15,131 nucleotides of DNA. Source: Chloroflexota bacterium (GTDB lineage: Bacteria > Chloroflexota > Dehalococcoidia > UBA1151 > UBA1328). Below, piece after piece: positions 6,603 through 13,271 of the stretch. Under the pieces are notes generated by a model that had not been told where the DNA came from, searched no databases, and worked only from the letters and a program-made list of their open reading frames with translations. Both the position numbers and the translations under genes were made by a program. Position 1 is the first letter of the stretch, and every line of letters starts with the position of its first letter. The stretch spans positions 17,765 through 32,895 of the forward strand of contig NYZY01000017.1 of the NCBI GenBank assembly GCA_002687335.1. The letters run 5' to 3'.

Positions 6603-7676
6603 TTAACCGGTGGTTTCGGATTGGGCAGAGTCTGTTTGTATCAAATGTTGATCGTGTCTAGAAACTGGACGCAGTATTAATGCTACAAGTAAAACCATAT
6701 CGATCCACACCACGGTAGCTAGGCTGAGGTGACCTGCGCGAGCCCAAACAGAAAATGTGGTCCACGGGTTAGCAGCTCCCATTAACATTTGGGCGAAAAT
6801 GAGAATAGCTGATCCCAAAGCTGCTGCACGCAGGGTTTTACTGGTATTTGGAAGGCGCCACACGCGGTGTCCTGCAATAAGTACTGCTATTACAGATGCT
6901 AATGACAACAACCTGTGTGACATGTGAATCCATGCAAGGCTTGATTTGGGAATGATGTCAGGTCCACATAGTGGCCAAGAGGTACACACAGCTCCTGCCT
7001 CTTTCCAGACAGCGTAAGAACCAGAAAGTAAAGCGATCAGAGACAATATTGCTGCAGCCGCGGAGATATTTAGTGCACTCCTGTGTTCATTACTGACTCT
7101 TCCCCAGATCCAACGTGAACTTTTGCCAATAGATCCATTTCTTGAATGAGAAGCAGCCACTAAAGCTAATACGCCCAAGCAGACTGCGATTTCAGCTAGA
7201 AATAGATGCGTAGTTCGGATTGCTGGGTCCAGGTCGCTCAGTACCACCAAACCGCCTAGCATTCCAACTATGGCGATTAGGCCAAGTTCTGCACTTGCAA
7301 GCCATGCTACGACTGATTCTGATCGATGTCGGAGCCAAAGCCTTACAACTGCAGCTACGATTGTGAGACCTAGCAATGTTCCAATTGAGCGGTGACTGTA
7401 TTCCAATATGACATTATGTGGGCGTGGTACGGCGGTAGGTGACCCAGTCCATAATTTATCAATCGTTTGTTGATCTAATGGTGGTATCCATTGACCATAG
7501 CAAGTGGGCCAATCTGGGCAGCCATCTCCTGAACCAGTGACTCGAACTACTCCGCCAACTGTTATTTGAAGTATGGCTCCCAAGACAGCCAGTGAAAGCA
7601 GTAACAGTAGCAGCTTGTCTTTTACGATAGGGAACTTAGGTGAAGTCGAATGTGACGAGTGCCCGTATGATTCCAT
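6603..7676 (-). CDS. ctaA: Heme A synthase (COX15/CtaA)
   Basis: A 357-residue membrane protein with eight predicted helices that oxidises the C8 methyl group of heme O to the formyl group of heme A. The first half has a Cys pair, GCPDWPTC (C53, C59), in the first outside loop and E92 with H95 in EYSHR. H157 lies in the next conserved helix. The second half repeats the pattern, with a Cys pair in VCTSWPLC (C231, C237) and heme ligands H254 (in HMSHR) and H316. Both Cys pairs resemble the Bacillus-type enzyme rather than the Cys-less proteobacterial type. The polar tail (about 338-357) is cytoplasmic. It is the first gene of ctaA-ctaB and is preceded by a 173-bp region with repeated TTGACTT motifs. 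No oxidase subunit genes lie in this window. Confidence 0.96.
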   Translation of the reverse strand: MESYGHSSHSTSPKFPIVKDKLLLLLLSLAVLGAILQITVGGVVRVTGSGDGCPDWPTCYGQWIPPLDQQTIDKLWTGSPTAVPRPHNVILEYSHRSIGTLLGLTIVAAVVRLWLRHRSESVVAWLASAELGLIAIVGMLGGLVVLSDLDPAIRTTHLFLAEIAVCLGVLALVAASHSRNGSIGKSSRWIWGRVSNEHRSALNISAAAAILSLIALLSGSYAVWKEAGAVCTSWPLCGPDIIPKSSLAWIHMSHRLLSLASVIAVLIAGHRVWRLPNTSKTLRAAALGSAILIFAQMLMGAANPWTTFSVWARAGHLSLATVVWIDMVLLVALILRPVSRHDQHLIQTDSAQSETTG

Positions 7677-7682
7677 TGTTAT

Positions 7683-7710
7683 TTGACTTCCAATATTGCG
7701 ATATTGACTT
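7683..7710. repeat. Two direct TTGACTT repeats 21 bp apart upstream of ctaA
   Basis: TTGACTT occurs at 7683-7689 and again at 7704-7710, a spacing of two helical turns. A third, inverted copy (AAGTCAA) is at 7817-7823. All lie in the ctaA upstream region, the first only 7 bp before its start codon. The pattern resembles binding sites of a dimeric or tandem regulator, but the copies may also be chance. Confidence 0.3.
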
Positions 7711-7746
7711 GGTTCAAGCTGCTCGTTTTAGCAGGCAGGATTTTTG

Positions 7747-7767
7747 CATGATAAATCCCTTATTATG
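7747..7767. repeat. Inverted repeat in the ctaA upstream region
   Basis: CATGATAA (7747-7754) and TTATTATG (7760-7767) form an 8-bp stem with one G-U pair and a 5-nt loop. The region is AT-rich and could be part of the ctaA promoter or leader; no matching -35/-10 pair could be fixed. Confidence 0.25.
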
Positions 7768-7804
7768 ATCGCGCAGAAGTGATAAATATGGTGAGGAATT
7801 TACC

Positions 7805-7816
7805 GTCATTAATGAC
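7805..7816. promoter_or_regulatory. Perfect 12-bp palindrome upstream of ctaA, operator candidate
   Basis: GTCATTAATGAC is its own reverse complement. On the minus strand it directly follows TTGACTT (7823-7817), whose TTGACT is a 5/6 match to a -35 box. It lies about 130 bp before the ctaA start and 34 bp beyond the sortase stop. It has the shape of a small dimeric repressor site. Function is inferred from symmetry and position only. Confidence 0.3.
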
Positions 7817-7849
7817 AAGTCAACTGGACTTTTCTCACGCAGTTACCGT

Positions 7850-8731
7850 TTACAGATACCTATACGCAATCAAGGTGGCATTAACAATTATTCGTTGATC
7901 ATATACCCGGGGAGGCCAACACGTTACCAGCGTAATTTGCGCATCGTTTGAGGTGGTGAGATGGAGATCTTCTTCATGCATCTGGCTGGTAGTTGTGACC
8001 CGATAAATGAACTCTGCATCGCTGGTCTTAAGATAAATGTCTACAGGGTCTTCTTTGATAAGGTCAGTAACTTCTGGTAGATGTTTGAATATGTTTCCTT
8101 CGCCTGCTGTAAAGCTCTCAAGATGTCCAAAGAACCAACCTTTTCCTTGTTGGCCAGGGTCTGGTGTTTCTGGGATGTGTCCTACTGTGTTGTCTGGTGT
8201 TTCGTAAGACCGTTCATTTGCTACATCAATAATTCCTAGGTCTACCACTGTTGCGTCAACGTTAATAGAAGGAATTCTGATTCCAGTTGCTTTTGAATTG
8301 GGGTTGAAATTTTGGAAAATATCGGTGGATAAAATTGGAACGAACTTATCTGGAATGGTGGGGCCGCCATATGGATCTGAACCTGCCCATTCTGGTTGAG
8401 ACCAGTACTTAGGATTCAACAGTGCACCAGGATAAAGATTGGCGAATTGATCTGTGTTAGCTTTTCGTTGAGTTAACGGTATGGGGGCTTTGTTTTCTAC
8501 AGGGACCTTTGCGACAGCAGAAATTGATCTGCCTAAGTGGTTGCCAAGGGATTCTTCCGGAATACTGTAGCTGAATTTGTCAGCGTCTGATCCTGAGCGC
8601 ATTTTAGAGAAGAAATACCAGCTGGAGGTCACTACAAGGGCCACACCCAACAGCGCTATCGCATATGCAGAAATCGCTGCCACTGAAAACCTTGATGGCT
8701 TATCAGTAGCAGGTATTGGTGTTTTGGCCAT
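7850..8731 (-). CDS. Sortase-family transpeptidase
   Basis: A 293-residue surface enzyme. One membrane segment at about 16-38 follows a short basic N-terminus, which predicts an N-in, C-out anchor. A linker rich in Pro and Asn (about 50-145) leads to the catalytic domain (about 148-293), which starts GIRIPSINVDATV. The catalytic His is in GWFFGHLES (H203), the Cys in TLVTCWPP (C271) and the Arg in YDQR (R280). All three catalytic residues and the typical TLVTC signature are present. Sortases cleave a C-terminal sorting motif and join the protein to the cell surface or to pilin subunits. No substrate with an LPXTG-like tail is encoded next to it, so targets must lie elsewhere. The zinc-ribbon gene lies 53 bp upstream on the same strand. 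The sortase class cannot be fixed by eye. Confidence 0.9.
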   Translation of the reverse strand: MAKTPIPATDKPSRFSVAAISAYAIALLGVALVVTSSWYFFSKMRSGSDADKFSYSIPEESLGNHLGRSISAVAKVPVENKAPIPLTQRKANTDQFANLYPGALLNPKYWSQPEWAGSDPYGGPTIPDKFVPILSTDIFQNFNPNSKATGIRIPSINVDATVVDLGIIDVANERSYETPDNTVGHIPETPDPGQQGKGWFFGHLESFTAGEGNIFKHLPEVTDLIKEDPVDIYLKTSDAEFIYRVTTTSQMHEEDLHLTTSNDAQITLVTCWPPRVYDQRIIVNATLIAYRYL

Positions 8732-8784
8732 CTCTATTCCGAAGAACGTAATCCAATGTTCACTTTGAATTACATGGACGAATA

Positions 8785-9012
8785 CTAACGGATCCTAGCG
8801 CCTTTATGGATGTCTTCGCCTAAATGGATCTCGCCGTTTCGGATTTTCAAATTGAACTCACACTCTGGATTGGTGCAGACCCAAGCCTTATAGTGCACAG
8901 CGGCTCCCTGAGCGCCGAAATCAGATAAAGGCACCAAACACCCTACGTTACACGCGATACATTCCGGCCAGTTATTTGAATCCAAATTCTTATCGCTCCT
9001 ATTGTGATCCAC
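8785..9012 (-). CDS. Small zinc-ribbon-like hypothetical protein
   Basis: A protein of 75 residues from GTG 9012, or 66 from the in-frame TTG at 8985. It has CIACNVGC at 18-25 and CTNPEC at 46-51, which gives a likely four-Cys zinc site (C18, C21, C46, C51) with C25 as an extra Cys. Between them lies a short aromatic strand region with HYKAWV. This layout fits a zinc ribbon but no named family. The annotated start is uncertain. The GTG has no Shine-Dalgarno sequence and is preceded two bases upstream by an inverted repeat, whereas AGGAG (9000-8996) precedes the TTG by 10 nt. It is upstream of the sortase gene and divergent from tsaD. Function is unknown; DNA or RNA binding, or protein interaction, would be guesses. 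Confidence 0.7.
   Translation of the reverse strand: MDHNRSDKNLDSNNWPECIACNVGCLVPLSDFGAQGAAVHYKAWVCTNPECEFNLKIRNGEIHLGEDIHKGARIR
8996..9000 (-). promoter_or_regulatory. AGGAG ribosome site inside the zinc-ribbon frame
   Basis: On the minus strand AGGAG occupies 9000-8996, inside the longest reading frame and 10 nt before TTG 8985. It is the only good ribosome site near the gene start and supports the shorter 66-residue protein. Confidence 0.4.
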
Positions 9013-9014
9013 TT

Positions 9015-9032
9015 ATTGAAAGGTATTTCAAT
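9015..9032. repeat. Perfect inverted repeat before the zinc-ribbon gene
   Basis: ATTGAAA (9015-9021) and TTTCAAT (9026-9032) flank GGTA. Read on the minus strand it ends two bases before the GTG at 9012. It may be an operator in the divergent region shared with tsaD, or an RNA hairpin that would hinder initiation at that GTG. Confidence 0.4.
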
Positions 9033-9167
9033 TATTCGTTTGGTATTTTTTAGGCTTTCTAGGTGAATGCCGTTAATACCAGACGCGTTTATGCTTGACC
9101 ATTCAGCATATTACTATCCGTAGGTCGGGAAAAACACTGGCTTTAGCGTTACATTGAACATATTGAG

Positions 9168-10220
9168 ATGATTATTTTAGGAATCGAAACAAGTTGTGAC
9201 GAGACATCCGTTGGGGTGGTTGACGGGGATGGCTTTGCGTTAGCTAACGTGGTAGCTACACAGGTTGATGTTCACGCCCGGTACGGTGGGATTGTCCCGG
9301 AAGTAGCGTCGCGCCAGCATGTTTTAGATATTCGCCCTGTTTGTGAACAAGCTATTTTGGAGTCAAGGATTGATTGGAGCGATATTGATGCAGTGGGGGT
9401 TACATACGGTCCGGGACTTGCAGGGTCTTTAATCACCGGATTGAATTTCTCGAAAGCCCTTTCATCTGCGATTGGGGTCCCATTGGTTGGGGTTAATCAT
9501 TTGGAGGGTCATGTGTATGGGGCTTGGATAAGGACTCAAAAAAACGATCTCCAACCTTTCCAGCAATATGTCGGTGAAAAGTTAATTATGTGTCTTATTG
9601 TGTCGGGGGGACATACCGAACTTGTTCTACTAGAAGATCATGGTAAGTTCAGGTTATTAGGTGAAACTCGAGACGATGCCGCAGGTGAAGCTTTTGATAA
9701 GGCAGCGCGTGTGCTGGGCCTTCGTTATCCTGGCGGTCCTGAAATACAGCGCGTAGCTCAAGATGCTCCGACGATTGAGTCGTTACCAAGAGCGTGGATG
9801 AAAGGTACAGATAATTTTTCATTTAGTGGGCTTAAAACAGCCACGCTGAATCGTGCCCGTTCTTTAGGAATATACCCTCCTGATAATTCTCTTGAGGAAG
9901 TTGATCATACAATCATTGCTGGTCTCGCAAAGGCATTTCAAGATTCAGCTGTGGATGTACTAGTATCCAAAACAGTTGAGGCAGCCCTCAGGGAGGATTG
10001 TGCGGGCATTGTGTTAGTAGGTGGTGTGGCGGCCAACAAAGCTTTGCGTGAAACTCTTGTGAAGAAATCGCCGCTTCCTGTTGGTATACCACCTTTTGAG
10101 TTTTGTACTGACAACGGTGCAATGATTGCTATGGCCGGCCTTATCAACTATCGCTTAGGTCGGCGGGATCAATGTGATTTGGATGTGATGCCCAATCTTA
10201 GGATAGGGAGCGTGACTTAG
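9168..10220 (+). CDS. tsaD: tRNA N6-adenosine threonylcarbamoyltransferase TsaD
   Basis: This 350-residue enzyme transfers the threonylcarbamoyl group from TC-AMP to A37 of tRNAs that read ANN codons (t6A). It belongs to the ASKHA fold and works with TsaB and TsaE, which are not in this window. The N-terminus is MIILGIETSCDETSVGVV. The metal site is NHLEGH (H111, H115) plus D315 in CTDNGAMI. The nucleotide region includes VSGGHTELV (about 145-153) and VGGVAAN (about 284-290). NFSFSGLKTA is also conserved. The length is normal (about 335-350). The ATG start matches the family N-terminus, although the Shine-Dalgarno sequence is weak. Its stop codon overlaps the stop of the convergent gene on the other strand. 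Confidence 0.97.
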   Translation: MIILGIETSCDETSVGVVDGDGFALANVVATQVDVHARYGGIVPEVASRQHVLDIRPVCEQAILESRIDWSDIDAVGVTYGPGLAGSLITGLNFSKALSSAIGVPLVGVNHLEGHVYGAWIRTQKNDLQPFQQYVGEKLIMCLIVSGGHTELVLLEDHGKFRLLGETRDDAAGEAFDKAARVLGLRYPGGPEIQRVAQDAPTIESLPRAWMKGTDNFSFSGLKTATLNRARSLGIYPPDNSLEEVDHTIIAGLAKAFQDSAVDVLVSKTVEAALREDCAGIVLVGGVAANKALRETLVKKSPLPVGIPPFEFCTDNGAMIAMAGLINYRLGRRDQCDLDVMPNLRIGSVT

Positions 10221-10795
10221 AGTCGATTGGATGGGTAGTTGCGAAAAGGTGACCCAATTCGTCTTGGTACGAGGCGCCGCCTTGTATCCTCAACTTCCTG
10301 CAGGAAGTTCACAGCTTCGGATAACTTATTGCCTACCTCCCCGCTGACTTTTCCTGCCGTGGTTTGGAATTCAATATGAACTCCGTCTGGACGTAACCAA
10401 TAATCTGCTATCAAAACTAGCGAAATTAATGCCACAGCCAGTGCGGCTATGATCCCTGGGGTGGAATTTGGGGTAACTTGCCAGACGCCGATAGCACTGA
10501 ATAATCCAATGATGCCCCACACAGCACTTCTACGGGCTCTTGGGCGTCTGAAGATCTGGATTGACGAAATATCTTGGATCTGGATCGATGAATATACAAC
10601 CGTTGATCGTGAATCACGGGTATATATGATCCTATTGTGAGTGAGCTCAAATCCTCCGTCATTATTTGATTTAAGCTTAGAGATCACCCGCTCACCTGGT
10701 AATAGTTGAGCGTTTATGAGTGAAGAATTGTTGGATATCTGGTTAGTGACGGTGCCAGATTTTTCACCGCTTTCTAGGATTTTATCGTTGTCCAT
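10217..10795 (-). CDS. Membrane protein with a PH-like fold split by a helical hairpin
   Basis: A 192-residue hypothetical protein. After a polar N-terminus of about 30 residues comes LLPGERVISKL, then FELTHNRIIYTRDSR and SSIQIQDISSIQIF (to about 82). This strand pattern is seen in bacterial PH-like (bPH) domains. A basic patch RRPRARR (83-89) precedes two membrane segments at about 91-107 and 113-131. A further strand-like segment, GVHIEFQTTAGKVSG (about 138-152), an amphipathic helix (155-168) and a basic tail follow. The layout suggests one PH-like domain interrupted by a membrane hairpin, with both ends in the cytoplasm. I do not recognise a specific family or function. It stands alone between tsaD and the aldolase gene. 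Its stop TAA overlaps the tsaD stop TAG by 3 bp of the shared TTAG. Confidence 0.7.
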   Translation of the reverse strand: MDNDKILESGEKSGTVTNQISNNSSLINAQLLPGERVISKLKSNNDGGFELTHNRIIYTRDSRSTVVYSSIQIQDISSIQIFRRPRARRSAVWGIIGLFSAIGVWQVTPNSTPGIIAALAVALISLVLIADYWLRPDGVHIEFQTTAGKVSGEVGNKLSEAVNFLQEVEDTRRRLVPRRIGSPFRNYPSNRL

Positions 10796-11030
10796 ACGTG
10801 TAATGCTATCTCAGGTTAGAGATATCGGGTTTTTAACTTCCGCATGACTTTTGCTTGCAAGTGATTTGTAATAGCGTAGGTTTTGGATGTGTTTTGAGTT
10901 ATGACTCACTCAATTCCTTTACCCATTTAAAAACATGGTTAGAGGAATGGGGTCCTTTTTGTTGTAACTGGATTAAGTTGAATTAACTTTGGATATTAGG
11001 AATGGTTTGGCCAGGACTAACCACTATCCG
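10796..11030. other. Intergenic region between the aldolase and PH-like genes
   Basis: These 235 bp hold no convincing gene. There is a short hairpin, TATCTC (10807-10812) with GAGATA (10819-10824), close to the PH-like gene start. Nested inverted repeats lie at 10894-10913 (TTGAGT with ACTCAA outside, TGAGT with ACTCA inside). Near the aldolase stop only a weak TGGTT/AACCA stem was found, so no clear terminator is assigned. Confidence 0.55.
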
Positions 11031-11780
11031 CTAATCCAATTTGTCATTCTTATGAGCGGCCACGAAGGCGCGCGCTTCTCCTAACATCAACTCTGCGATA
11101 CCAATGCCTGTTGTTAGATCACCACCGGCAGTTTTACCTGCGGCTTTTGCTCGTGTCTCGACATCAAGTGTGGCAGCAATACGATCAGGATGATTGGGTT
11201 CACCAGGGTGACCGAGTGATTGAGCGAAATCGTGTGGTCCACCCGTCACACCAGTAAGGCCGGGGACGGCAAGGATATCGTCAAGGTTATCCCACGCCTT
11301 TTTGTCTTCTATTTGTGCAACTACCAGCATATTTTTATTTGACCATTTGGCGAATCCGAGCTTGCCTCCGTACTTTTCATCTAGAACTGTCTGATCGTTG
11401 AATTCTGTGCCCCTGCCTCCACCCCACGATCGTTTGCCTTCGACCGGAAAGAGACATGCATCAGCTAGTGCTTGTGCCTCTTCACCGGAGTTAATGTGAG
11501 GACCGGTAACTCCCTGAATTCCACGGTCGAGATACAGATTGATCTGGTAAGCAGCATTGTCTGGGACTCGTGCGATGACCGACATGCCGTAGCCGTTTGC
11601 TGTACGACATATATTGTCGATCGCCTCTTCCGGGAAGCCACCATGTTCGCCATCTATCGAGATAGCGTCGAAGCCGACATGCGCTGCCATTTCGATCATG
11701 TACAAAGCCGGATGTGCAAGTGCGAAAACTGTAGCTTTTCGGTCTTGCTTATTAGCTTCAATAATAGTGTTGTTGATCAT
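11031..11780 (-). CDS. HpcH/HpaI-family (class II pyruvate-type) aldolase
   Basis: A cytoplasmic TIM-barrel aldolase of about 249 residues, which reversibly cleaves 2-keto-hydroxy acids to pyruvate plus an aldehyde using a divalent metal. Numbering from ATG 11780, catalytic and metal residues fall in order: H46 (IDGEHGGFP), R71 (IARVP), Q156 and E158 (VVAQIED) and D184 (GPHDFAQSLG). The 26-residue distance between E158 and D184, and the other intervals, follow HpaI closely (H45, R70, Q147, E149, D175). AGGAG at 11794-11790 lies 9 nt before ATG 11780 and 6 nt before an in-frame GTG at 11783, so one extra residue is possible. It follows the dehydratase-like gene after about 150 bp. The pair could convert a sugar acid to its 2-keto-3-deoxy form and then cleave it. 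The exact substrate is unknown; related enzymes also act as citramalyl- or malyl-CoA-type lyases. Confidence 0.9.
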   Translation of the reverse strand: MINNTIIEANKQDRKATVFALAHPALYMIEMAAHVGFDAISIDGEHGGFPEEAIDNICRTANGYGMSVIARVPDNAAYQINLYLDRGIQGVTGPHINSGEEAQALADACLFPVEGKRSWGGGRGTEFNDQTVLDEKYGGKLGFAKWSNKNMLVVAQIEDKKAWDNLDDILAVPGLTGVTGGPHDFAQSLGHPGEPNHPDRIAATLDVETRAKAAGKTAGGDLTTGIGIAELMLGEARAFVAAHKNDKLD

Positions 11781-11902
11781 CACGAAGGTCTCCTGTCGAT
11801 GGAATTATTTTTTACGGAATTCGAGTTACTTGGTTGTTTCTCAAATATGTCGTTGTGAAATATCTAATTTTCTGTTGACTGACATTTTGACGCTCCAGCC
11901 GG

Positions 11903-11930
11903 TTTATACCATCAAAGAACAAGCTGTGAA
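11903..11930 (-). promoter_or_regulatory. Promoter candidate for the aldolase gene
   Basis: On the minus strand TTCACA (11930-11925) and TATAAA (11908-11903) are separated by 16 bp, each with 5/6 consensus matches. It lies just after the dehydratase-like gene stop and would give a leader of about 115 nt. This suggests the aldolase can be expressed separately from the upstream gene. Confidence 0.4.
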
Positions 11931-11934
11931 GTCA

Positions 11935-13092
11935 TTAGATTCCTCTTATTCTGCCTCCAGCCGAGGTTACTTTTGTTAGAGGCGGGTGCGCTGCGATTTC
12001 TTCTTCATTGAGTTCAAGTCCTAAGCCGGGTGCATCAGTGAGTTCGACGTAACCGTTTTGTTGGCGGATAAACCCGTTTAGAACGGTGAAATAGTGTTCA
12101 GTGTAAAACTCAGCATGATACTCCTGAATTTCGAAATTGATGATCGATGCATCAAGGTGCATTTCCGCCATTGCTCCGACAGGAGAGCATACGTTGTGCG
12201 GAGCCATTGTTATATGTTTTGCTTCTGCGATGATAGCGATTTTCTTTAACTCAGTGATGCCACCGGCATTTGCTATGTCTGGCTGAAGCACGTCGACGGC
12301 ATGCCTGTCGACTATTTCTGCGAATGGAAATTTAGTGTAGAGACGTTCGCCGGTTGCTATCGGGATGTTGACCTTATTTCGAACCTCTAGTAGTTCGGAG
12401 ACCCGTTCTTGAGATACCGGCTCTTCGTAAAAAAGTGGTCGATATTCTTCGAGGCGTTTTCCTATTTGAATTGCATTCATTACGTTGAACTTGGCGTGTG
12501 CTTCAACGAGGATGTCAACAAATGGTCCGACAGATTCTCTAACAGCGGCGACGCGTTCTTCGGCTAACTGAGATTCTTGGAGTGATAATTTATAGAAGTT
12601 GTCTTGGCCGAACGGATCGAACTTAAGGGCAGTGTAGCCCTTGTCGATGACGATCTTTGCTTCTTCTGCGTTTTGTTCTGGTGTGCCGGGGTTGGTATAC
12701 CATCCATTTGCGTAAACCCGAATTTTTTTTCTGTGGGCGCCACCTAGTAACTTCCATACTGGTTGGTCTAGAAGCTTACCTTTAAGATCCCACAACGCTA
12801 TGTCAATCCCTGACAGGGCCGTTGATGCTATCCGTCCGCCTCGTGCCTGGAAATCTTGATACAGATTTGTCCAATGGACTTCAGATTCTAGAGGGTCTTT
12901 ACCGGATAGATGCTTTTGTACCATCGCTTCGATCATGGCCATTACGAGATCATCGTCTTCCATGGGTGATGCATCGCCAATACCAGAAACATTCGGATTG
13001 TCAGTGTTTAATATGACCAAGAGCCAGTTACGCTGAGCATTGTGGTGATTCGCTGAGAAGCGCCTGAATTCAACGTTTGTTATTGCTGGCAT
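11935..13092 (-). CDS. Enolase-superfamily (mandelate racemase/muconate lactonizing) enzyme, galactonate dehydratase-like
   Basis: A 385-residue soluble enzyme with an N-terminal capping domain (about 1-120), a TIM-barrel domain and a C-terminal cap extension. The metal ligands are E197 (VEAHAKF), E223 (FYEEPV) and E249 (ATGERLY). H199 and H299 (MAPHN) are the acid/base candidates. The spacing of 26, 26 and 50 residues, with His two residues after the first ligand, matches D-galactonate dehydratase (D183, H185, E209, E235, H285). The first ligand here is Glu, not Asp. This points to dehydration of an acid sugar to a 2-keto-3-deoxy acid, but other acid sugars or related carboxylates are possible. 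The start ATG has only a weak upstream purine run. It precedes the aldolase gene on the same strand and diverges from the phosphoesterase operon. Confidence 0.92.
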   Translation of the reverse strand: MPAITNVEFRRFSANHHNAQRNWLLVILNTDNPNVSGIGDASPMEDDDLVMAMIEAMVQKHLSGKDPLESEVHWTNLYQDFQARGGRIASTALSGIDIALWDLKGKLLDQPVWKLLGGAHRKKIRVYANGWYTNPGTPEQNAEEAKIVIDKGYTALKFDPFGQDNFYKLSLQESQLAEERVAAVRESVGPFVDILVEAHAKFNVMNAIQIGKRLEEYRPLFYEEPVSQERVSELLEVRNKVNIPIATGERLYTKFPFAEIVDRHAVDVLQPDIANAGGITELKKIAIIAEAKHITMAPHNVCSPVGAMAEMHLDASIINFEIQEYHAEFYTEHYFTVLNGFIRQQNGYVELTDAPGLGLELNEEEIAAHPPLTKVTSAGGRIRGI

Positions 13093-13271
13093 GCCTAATC
13101 GGATCTTTCTAACTTTTTTAACTAGCGTATTGGACGGGGAGTATACGCTGGTTTTGTCGGCATGCTGTTAACTGAAACATCCTATTTGAGCGATACACGG
13201 GAAACAGGTAGAGATATGATGTTGGCGGGTTTGGTTTTCGGTCGTTTGTAATTCTGACGAGGTGATTATTT
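13093..13271. other. Divergent promoter region between the dehydratase-like gene and the phosphoesterase
   Basis: These 179 bp contain no gene. On the plus strand TTGAGC (13186-13191) is 17 bp before a poor TAGAGA, and TATGAT (13215-13220) is a better -10 with a too-long spacer; neither is firm. GAGG at 13259-13262 is the ribosome site of the phosphoesterase. A shared regulator is possible but no clear palindrome was found. Confidence 0.5.

Noticed and set aside
7719..7734. CTGCT/AGCAG hairpin as terminator of the sortase gene
   Set aside because: It lies more than 100 bp beyond the sortase stop, has only five pairs and no adjacent U tract on the minus strand.
9095..9120. TTGACC as -35 of a tsaD promoter
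   Set aside because: No -10 match lies at 16-18 bp; TATCCG is only 14 bp away and poor.
11472..11979. Two overlapping plus-strand open frames of about 120-128 codons
   Set aside because: They are antisense to the aldolase and the gap after it; the aldolase has catalytic residues at exact spacing, while these have none.
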